Shown: one piece after another, positions 53,560 through 58,668 of the stretch
Position numbering within the stretch: the first letter of the stretch is position 1
How the letters are laid out: every line of letters begins with the position of its first letter
NCBI GenBank assembly: GCA_900549855.1
Contig: URPS01000010.1
Coordinates: forward strand, 1-58,668
DNA: 58,668 nt
DNA from: an uncultured bacterium
Lineage (GTDB): Bacteria > Cyanobacteriota > Vampirovibrionia > Gastranaerophilales > Gastranaerophilaceae
Direction: 5' to 3'
The notes under the pieces: model-generated
Seen by the model: only the letters and a program-made list of their open reading frames with translations
What the model was told of the DNA's origin: nothing
Database searches by the model: none
Position numbers and translations under genes: made by a program

Positions 53560-55497
53560 TTATTTATGAAATTCTTTTATTACTTGTTTTTCAAATCTTT
53601 TCAATTTATTTATTATTGGCTTATAACCTTCACTATCCTTTGCAGTTAGTGCTCTTGCTAAAGAGTCAAACGGATTAAATGCCAAACCTTTTTCTAAATT
53701 TTCAAAATATACTTCTTTAAAGTTGCTTGGCATTCTCAAACTCCATTTTTTCACAGTCTTGTCGCCCGGTTTATTATACCAATCGGATAAGCCCAACAAA
53801 TGAGAAAAGAATATCTGAACATTTTTCGCAGGAGCCGTAAATAGTTCCGCAAATTTTAGTTTTATGCCATAAGTTTTATCTTTTCTTGTATTTAAACGCT
53901 TAATAGATAAATCTTCTTTTAACATATTTAAATGTTCATTGTATTTATCCTCTGCCATGTCTTCAAAATATGGCACTAATGGTTTACTATCATGTGTACC
54001 TGTTGTAATAAAATCACTAGGAGATGAATTTCGTCCTCTATACATATGGTCAGGCTTTTTAGGATTAACAAATTCCGTAACTTTCATACTACCAAGATGA
54101 TTTTTTTTCATAACTTCAACCGTTGGTTTTGTGATACTACCTAAATCCTCCGGCATAATATCGGCTTCAGATAAACCTTCAGATTTTGCCGCTGCCAAAA
54201 TTACTTTTTCAAAGAATTCTGCATATTTATCAATTTGTTCTTTGGTTAAATATTTTATATGGTTGTAGTCAAATTCTTTTCTTGTTTCATCCAAGTTATC
54301 TTTTGTAATTATTGAATAAGCATTCAGCAACCTATGCCCTGGAGAAGATAACAATCTTCCTGCACCATCTTCCAGTTCTGCACTATCATTAATACAAATG
54401 TATGGGTCAATAACACCTTGAAAATGGTCAATACGAACTCCACCTTTATTATCAGCAAAGATTTTTTTATAGATTTTATATAACCTTTGTCCACCACTAG
54501 AAAGAGAGCCATCTTCATTAAACACTTTTGGTATGTCTATTTGTGGCATTCCCCAACATCTGCCTTTTGGCGAAAATGCATCACCTGGTACACCTAGACA
54601 CACTTTATTTTCGCCAATCTTTGACAAAATGATGTCTTGTAATTTCCAAACATCTGTCCTTTCAAGTGCAACTTGTTTGTCTGCAACATATTTCATTGGA
54701 GCATTTTTTTTGTGTTCATTGGCTAAATACTGAACAAACATATACTTATCAACTTGGTTTTGATTTTTTGCATAAATATTTTCTAATCGTTCTTTAGCTT
54801 TTTTATCATCTTTATCTAACAAAATTGGTAAAGTTTTATCAATTTCATCCCATTCATTAAAATCAGATGTGCCATACTTATTTTTTAAACAACTAAATAT
54901 TGCATCTAAATAAATTCCAGTATTATTTTTTTGGAAATTATCTATATTGCTTTTTAGTTGAATGGCTTGTAAATCATTTTTCTTTAATTTATTTGTATAA
55001 TTACGATAAGCTTCATCTAGCATTTTAGATGTAGCGTTTTCAACGTATTCATAATTAACTTGATTTGTTTTGGTAGGATTATTTTTAACTACATTATCAA
55101 AACTTTTTGGACTAAGTAAATTATATCCTTCATCAGTCGTTAATAGTTTAAAATCAATAAAAAACGGATTTTGAGATTCTAATGTGGAATTATATGGAGA
55201 ATGTTTTGCTCCACTCGCTGTAATTCCCCAAGGTCCCAATATACATTTATCAGCAATCCCGTTCCAAAAATTTGCAACCTCTTTTGCGCCGTTAGTATAA
55301 GGTGAGCCAATTCCAATATCTTCATTCGGAAGTGAAGGGAAACTGTTACCTTGCATTATTATGGAAATATTTTTATCTCCTAATGCATTTAATGCTTCCT
55401 GTATTGTTGGCTTTGACTTTTGCCATGCAGTTTCAGCTTCTTTTACACCTTTAAAATTTGTTTGATTATAATTTGTACTTATACTATTTATTTTCAT
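53560..55497 (-). CDS. malQ: GH77 4-alpha-glucanotransferase
   Basis: 645 residues from the second Met (55497, MKINSISTN), because AAGGA is 9 bases upstream; the first Met touches it. The GH77 active site is intact: nucleophile D357 (RIDHFQG), acid/base E450 (EDLG) and D503 (GTHD), with GVPGDAFSPKGRCWGMPQ near 302-319. It moves alpha-1,4-glucan segments between chains. It is longer than most and has an N-terminal leader that reaches NFKG (residues 14-17). It is in a coupled operon with the PHP and kinase-like genes. Confidence 0.85.
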   Translation of the reverse strand: MKINSISTNYNQTNFKGVKEAETAWQKSKPTIQEALNALGDKNISIIMQGNSFPSLPNEDIGIGSPYTNGAKEVANFWNGIADKCILGPWGITASGAKHSPYNSTLESQNPFFIDFKLLTTDEGYNLLSPKSFDNVVKNNPTKTNQVNYEYVENATSKMLDEAYRNYTNKLKKNDLQAIQLKSNIDNFQKNNTGIYLDAIFSCLKNKYGTSDFNEWDEIDKTLPILLDKDDKKAKERLENIYAKNQNQVDKYMFVQYLANEHKKNAPMKYVADKQVALERTDVWKLQDIILSKIGENKVCLGVPGDAFSPKGRCWGMPQIDIPKVFNEDGSLSSGGQRLYKIYKKIFADNKGGVRIDHFQGVIDPYICINDSAELEDGAGRLLSSPGHRLLNAYSIITKDNLDETRKEFDYNHIKYLTKEQIDKYAEFFEKVILAAAKSEGLSEADIMPEDLGSITKPTVEVMKKNHLGSMKVTEFVNPKKPDHMYRGRNSSPSDFITTGTHDSKPLVPYFEDMAEDKYNEHLNMLKEDLSIKRLNTRKDKTYGIKLKFAELFTAPAKNVQIFFSHLLGLSDWYNKPGDKTVKKWSLRMPSNFKEVYFENLEKGLAFNPFDSLARALTAKDSEGYKPIINKLKRFEKQVIKEFHK

Positions 55498-55509
55498 GAT
55501 ATACATTCC

Positions 55510-56796
55510 TTAATGTTTTAAAAATGGATTTTCGCTGTGTGTATCTAATCCACCGGTACCTAATAATTGATGTTTTTTAGCAAACTCTATAAAGTTTTTC
55601 AACCAATTGACAGAACCCATTACATCTTTGTTTGTTTCAGCTCTGCCATTTAATATCGCTTGTGCTTCTCCAAGAGAACCCTCATACGCTTGATAATTAA
55701 TTTCGACTGCCTTAAACCTATCTTTGCCAATCTGTTTTAAATAATCAAAAAATCGTTCCATAAGAACCTTGCCGGCACTTTTATCTTGTTCCTTGCATTT
55801 TTTTATAAAATCTTCACTTATCCTACCACCACCCAAATATATTTTTCCGGGATGAGCGACACCCAAAAAGCCGAATTTTCCAAGGTTTGCAAATAAACTT
55901 TCAGTTGAATTGGAAATTTTATCTTTTTTGGTTTCTATTTTCGGAAGATATTTTAAACTTATTTCCTTTATACCATCTATTCCTTTAGATTTTTTATGCA
56001 AGTATTCTGCTAAAGAATATAAAAAACCATCAATACCTTTTTTAGGATTTTTACTTTCTTGGCAAGCCTCTTTATATGAAAAATTATATTGTGGGTATAA
56101 TTCATTTGCTTCACTTATAACTTGCTTTGATAACACCTTTCGATTTTGCCTCAAAATAGCTAATTGCTTGTTCATTTTGCTTTCAAACGGATTAATTGAA
56201 TAAGCTACTAACTCATAAGAACGTGGTTTTGCAAGCATTTCTGTGTCTTTAAAAGCAGAGCTAAGCTCTGCTCCTAAAACCACTCCTAAATTTTTGTATT
56301 TTTCCGGTTTTTTTGCAATAAGTTTTAATGCCCTTTTAGCACCATCAGTTGTATCATGGTCTGTTATTGCAATAATGAAATTATAAGCTTGTCCAAATGG
56401 TTTAACGATATTTGAATAATCAGCCGCCTGTTTTAATAATGAACCGATAGTCATTCTGCCATCTGAATTAGTTGTATGCATGTGTAAATTCACATGAAAT
56501 CCTGACTCTGCAAATTGACTAATTTCTTTTTTGCTCAATTGTTTTGCAGATACATTTTGAGGTGGAACAAAGTTGGACTTATCAATTCCTTTTAAAAGAG
56601 CTTCTAATTCTTCTGCGCCAATAATGGAATTTAATCTATATAATTCACTAGCAGGTAAATTAATTGCTTTACCCAATGTTTTTATATATTCATAATCCTT
56701 TGGATATTGTTTGATTTTCTTTTCAAAAGCATTTCTTAGTGTCGAAATGTTTTTAGAAGAAAATCGTTGCTTAAAATTCACATTATCTAACTTCAT
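55510..56796 (-). CDS. PHP-domain phosphoesterase
   Basis: 428 residues from ATG 56796. PHP metal motifs are present: HMHTTNSDG (105-113), ITDHDT (144-149), later HPG and GLDTHS near the C-terminus. The fold is a metal-dependent phosphoesterase, with relatives acting as nucleases, nucleotide or sugar phosphatases. The N-terminus (MKLDNVNFKQRF) carries the NFK leader. The ATG overlaps the upstream stop as TAATG, and its own stop adjoins the GH77 ribosome site. The substrate is unknown. Confidence 0.75.
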   Translation of the reverse strand: MKLDNVNFKQRFSSKNISTLRNAFEKKIKQYPKDYEYIKTLGKAINLPASELYRLNSIIGAEELEALLKGIDKSNFVPPQNVSAKQLSKKEISQFAESGFHVNLHMHTTNSDGRMTIGSLLKQAADYSNIVKPFGQAYNFIIAITDHDTTDGAKRALKLIAKKPEKYKNLGVVLGAELSSAFKDTEMLAKPRSYELVAYSINPFESKMNKQLAILRQNRKVLSKQVISEANELYPQYNFSYKEACQESKNPKKGIDGFLYSLAEYLHKKSKGIDGIKEISLKYLPKIETKKDKISNSTESLFANLGKFGFLGVAHPGKIYLGGGRISEDFIKKCKEQDKSAGKVLMERFFDYLKQIGKDRFKAVEINYQAYEGSLGEAQAILNGRAETNKDVMGSVNWLKNFIEFAKKHQLLGTGGLDTHSENPFLKH

Positions 56797-58025
56797 TATT
56801 TGCATAATTCACGTCCGCACAAATTACCCATAATAATATGTCTACCAATAACAGATGGTCTAAAAGTATTTGAATATTTTACATGACCTGAATCAATAAG
56901 AACATAATTGCCATCTTTGTCAACTTTAAAGTTACCCGGATGAACATCACTTAACTCAATTCCTAATTTTCTCAAATCTGCTATTTTATTGTACTGTGTG
57001 AATGTATACAAATTATCAGTGTATTTTTCTGGCACAATAGGTTCATCGCCTTTTGTCATTCCATACAATACAGATTTTGTTTCATAGTCATATAATTTAA
57101 TATCAGGTGCATTTGGTGACTTATTTTCTTTTAAATAAAAGTCAACCATTGCGTCTAAATAAGGCATATCAGCTCTCAATGCTTGGTTTTCACCAAACTT
57201 CATAGCTTTATCTGTTTGTTCTTTTAATTCATAAGGGTCGAATTTAAGAACATATTTCTGTGATTTATCCTTTTGAGAAGTCAAGAAATAAATTAATTTT
57301 GCAGAAAACGATTGTACAATAGGTTTTGCTTCAAATTCATTTCCATCTACATTTACCATAAATGGTTTTGTTTTTTCTTGCAATTTTTGATTAGCTTTAG
57401 TTGCTTCCATCATAGTATCGCTGGATTGACTTTTTGTACCCAAATCCTTTACATCTAAAAATGCTTTGTGAAATTCAGAAGCCTTTAATTGTTCAATTAA
57501 TTTTCTGTAAGATTTAATATTACCAAATGCTTCAGGAACATCTCCTAATACAGTTTCAGCACCCATTTCTTTGGCTTTACCAACAAAAGCCCAAGGTGCT
57601 ACATTCGGAGATTGTTTTACTAAGTCAACTAATGACTTCGCTTTATCCCAAACATTTTTAATATAATATCCGGCATAAGCTTGTCTATAACCGTCTTTTT
57701 CATCATGAAACCAAGTCCAAAAAAGTTTTGTTCCTTTTTTGTCACCACCTAGTTTTTCAACTAAAAAGTTTTTAATACCTTCCGACTTTCTAGGATTTTT
57801 TGATAATTCTTTTACTACATTATCAGCCGTTTTTTCATCACTCGTTGCATGGCATAATAATTTAAATACAGCATCTGCTGACATTGTTTTTTCTTTTAGG
57901 AAATCCAAAATTCCTTTTTTAGATTCCAAAAATTGGTTAAAAAATAAAGATTTAGAATTTGCAGCTTTACTTACCGCTAGTGCTTTAAAGTTTGGGGTGC
58001 TTAGGTTGTTACTTTTGTTTTGCAT
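56796..58025 (-). CDS. Kinase-like protein behind a poly-G tract
   Basis: 409 residues as read from ATG 58025. The C-terminal part has a kinase-like catalytic loop D360-V-H-P-G-N365 and the DSG motif at 378-380, with a possible ATP-binding Lys in KYVLKFDP. The PKL superfamily includes protein, sugar, choline and aminoglycoside kinases, so the substrate is open. The true start is probably ATG 58084 (AAGGAG upstream, product MRINAVNMLAQYN...). The 10-G tract at 58035-58044 puts it one base out of frame; 11 or 8 G would restore a 429- or 428-residue protein. Confidence 0.6.
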   Translation of the reverse strand: MQNKSNNLSTPNFKALAVSKAANSKSLFFNQFLESKKGILDFLKEKTMSADAVFKLLCHATSDEKTADNVVKELSKNPRKSEGIKNFLVEKLGGDKKGTKLFWTWFHDEKDGYRQAYAGYYIKNVWDKAKSLVDLVKQSPNVAPWAFVGKAKEMGAETVLGDVPEAFGNIKSYRKLIEQLKASEFHKAFLDVKDLGTKSQSSDTMMEATKANQKLQEKTKPFMVNVDGNEFEAKPIVQSFSAKLIYFLTSQKDKSQKYVLKFDPYELKEQTDKAMKFGENQALRADMPYLDAMVDFYLKENKSPNAPDIKLYDYETKSVLYGMTKGDEPIVPEKYTDNLYTFTQYNKIADLRKLGIELSDVHPGNFKVDKDGNYVLIDSGHVKYSNTFRPSVIGRHIIMGNLCGRELCK

Positions 58026-58034
58026 ACTATATTG

Positions 58035-58044
58035 CCCCCCCCCC
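58035..58044 (-). repeat. Poly-G(10) tract in 5' coding region
   Basis: Ten C on the plus strand are ten G on the coding strand of the kinase-like gene, 40 bases downstream of the strong start at 58084. Homopolymers of this length are prone to slippage. The frame from 58084 reaches its stop at 57998-58000 with ten G and would continue into the main frame with eleven or eight G. Confidence 0.75.
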
Positions 58045-58401
58045 TATTATATTGGGCGAGCATGTTTACAGCGTTGATTCTCATGTACTTACTCCTTTTT
58101 TTGATACACAATCCTTATAACAATTATAAAACCTAAAAAAATTTTTTTTGCGCAACTTTACATAAATTTACAAGATTTAGCTCTATAATTTAATCTTTTT
58201 GTAGAAAATTTGTTTATCAATTTAATAATATTTAGGCGAATGTAAAAATAGAACTATGGACATAAGATGTATATTAAAAACAATTTCTATTATTTTATGC
58301 AAAACTCTAGCATTTTTACAAGCGCACATATGACACACAGTTGAAAATATGATATGTTGTGATATAGTAATAACAAGTGGTTTGGAGTGGTGGATAGCGT
58401 T

Positions 58402-58449
58402 CTCTTAATCAATTGGTCGTGGGTTCGAGTCCCACCACACCCACCATTT
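58402..58449. repeat. attR, 48-bp attachment repeat
   Basis: Identical to attL (15952-15999) over 48 bases. The upstream sequence (GGAGTGGTGGATAGCG) only weakly recalls the tRNA D-arm, so this copy is not a functional tRNA. The downstream side has the host tRNA terminator. Confidence 0.93.
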
Positions 58450-58452
58450 TTT

Positions 58453-58479
58453 AAAAGACTTCTTTGGAAGTCTTTTTTA
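58453..58479 (+). terminator. Original tRNA-Lys terminator
   Basis: AAAAGACTTC and GAAGTCTTTT pair perfectly with a 4-base loop and end in T. It follows attR directly, as expected for the chromosomal end of the tRNA gene before phage entry. Confidence 0.75.
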
Positions 58480-58597
58480 TTGTGTTTACATCTTTGAAAA
58501 TATTCTATAAATAACAAATAAAGAAAACTACCAAAACTTTGTTTTGCACTGGTGCGAGTTCCGTCTCGTCTACTGATTGGTTCATCATAAAAACAAT

Positions 58598-58627
58598 AAA
58601 AAAGAGCCACTTATGTGACTCTTTTTT
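58598..58627. terminator. Bidirectional terminator by tRNA-Gly
   Basis: AAAAAAGAGCCAC pairs with GTGACTCTTTTTT across TTAT. It has a T-run on both strands and immediately follows the 3' end of the minus-strand tRNA. Confidence 0.7.
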
Positions 58628-58628
58628 A

Positions 58629-58668
58629 TGGAGCGGAAGACGAGACTCGAACTCGCGACAGTCTGCTT
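58629..58668 (-). tRNA. Partial tRNA, probably tRNA-Gly
   Basis: The 3' half of a tRNA runs off the window. The T-arm GCGAG TTCGAGT CTCGT, acceptor strand CTTCCGC, discriminator T and CCA are present. A T at position 73 with this acceptor suggests Gly; the anticodon lies outside the window, so the identity is probable, not certain. Confidence 0.7.

Larger units (their letters stand above)
15952..58449. mobile_element. Complete temperate prophage (42.45 kb)
   Basis: It is bounded by the 48-bp direct repeat of the tRNA-Lys 3' end. It contains an integrase, an excisionase, a repressor with paired operators, replication and recombination genes, a podovirus-like structural module with both terminase subunits, lysis genes and an 11-kb cargo region adjoining attR. 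All hallmark genes are intact, so the phage may be inducible. The host's own tRNA terminator lies just beyond attR at 58453-58479, which fits displacement of the original tRNA 3' end to that side. Confidence 0.93.

Noticed and set aside
58085..58220. Sigma-28 promoter for the kinase-like operon
   Set aside because: TAAAGTTG occurs near 58160 but no GCCGATAA-like box follows, so a housekeeping promoter is more likely.
58550..58585. A second tRNA-like T-arm on the plus strand (GCGAG...CTCGT) by the end of the window
   Set aside because: It resembles the T-arm of the adjacent tRNA-Gly but lacks an acceptor stem and anticodon arm, so I treat it as a degenerate fragment at most.
58290..58610. 106-residue frame on the minus strand across attR
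   Set aside because: Its sequence is the well-known spurious translation of a tRNA 3' end (the GGTRTHDQLIKR type). It covers attR and a terminator and has no ribosome site.

Overview
The window looks like chromosome of a flagellated, AT-rich, Gram-negative-type gut bacterium carrying one complete prophage. I favour Gastranaerophilales/Melainabacteria (Vampirovibrionia). The reasons are the low G+C, the flagellar rod genes behind a soluble histidine kinase and NarL-type regulator, and several lineage-style proteins whose N-termini end in an Asn-Phe-Lys-Gly/Ala type motif. This placement rests on overall style, not on a marker-gene search. The genetic code is standard.

Host part, 1-15.9 kb. 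An ATP-dependent PEP carboxykinase gene faces a minus-strand operon (methyltransferase, GT39-like glycosyltransferase, YraN nuclease, GatB). Agmatinase, endonuclease III and a zinc-ribbon membrane protein follow on the plus strand, then a HepT/MntA toxin-antitoxin pair. Next comes a regulator-kinase-flgB-flgC-fliE block with repeat-filled gaps, and three lineage-type proteins of unknown function (one a lipoprotein). A tRNA-Lys(CTT) gene closes this part.

Prophage, 15,952-58,449. A 48-bp perfect direct repeat of the tRNA-Lys 3' part marks attL (inside the intact tRNA) and attR. The element is 42.45 kb. Left arm (minus strand): integrase, excisionase, HTH protein, DnaB-type helicase, SSB, RecT, YqaJ exonuclease and two small genes. 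Then a LexA/CI-like repressor lies between operators that are exact reverse complements of each other. After it comes a compact amidoligase, class II glutamine amidotransferase and small-protein operon, then an AT-rich palindromic region (possible origin). Middle (plus strand): a podovirus-like morphogenesis module (TerS, portal, scaffold, capsid, adaptor, propeller-like tail protein, internal-virion-like proteins, tail fibre, holin-like protein, TerL, amidase). It is interrupted by a DUF6088/DUF3800 pair and by repeated structured non-coding cassettes.

Cargo, 46.9-58.1 kb (minus strand, between the endolysin and attR). These eight genes are not phage structural genes. They encode an EF-hand plus guanidino-modifying (arginine/agmatine deiminase-like) protein, a calpain-like protease, a transglutaminase-like protein with a beta-rich C-terminus, two unknowns, a GH77 glucanotransferase, a PHP phosphoesterase and a protein-kinase-like-fold protein. 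The first two are each preceded by a near-perfect flagellar sigma-28 promoter. The kinase-like gene appears to have its true start upstream of a 10-G homopolymer that currently puts that start out of frame, as in phase-variable genes. The most notable hypothesis here is that a prophage carries an effector-like cargo partly wired to the host flagellar regulon and partly controlled by a contingency tract.
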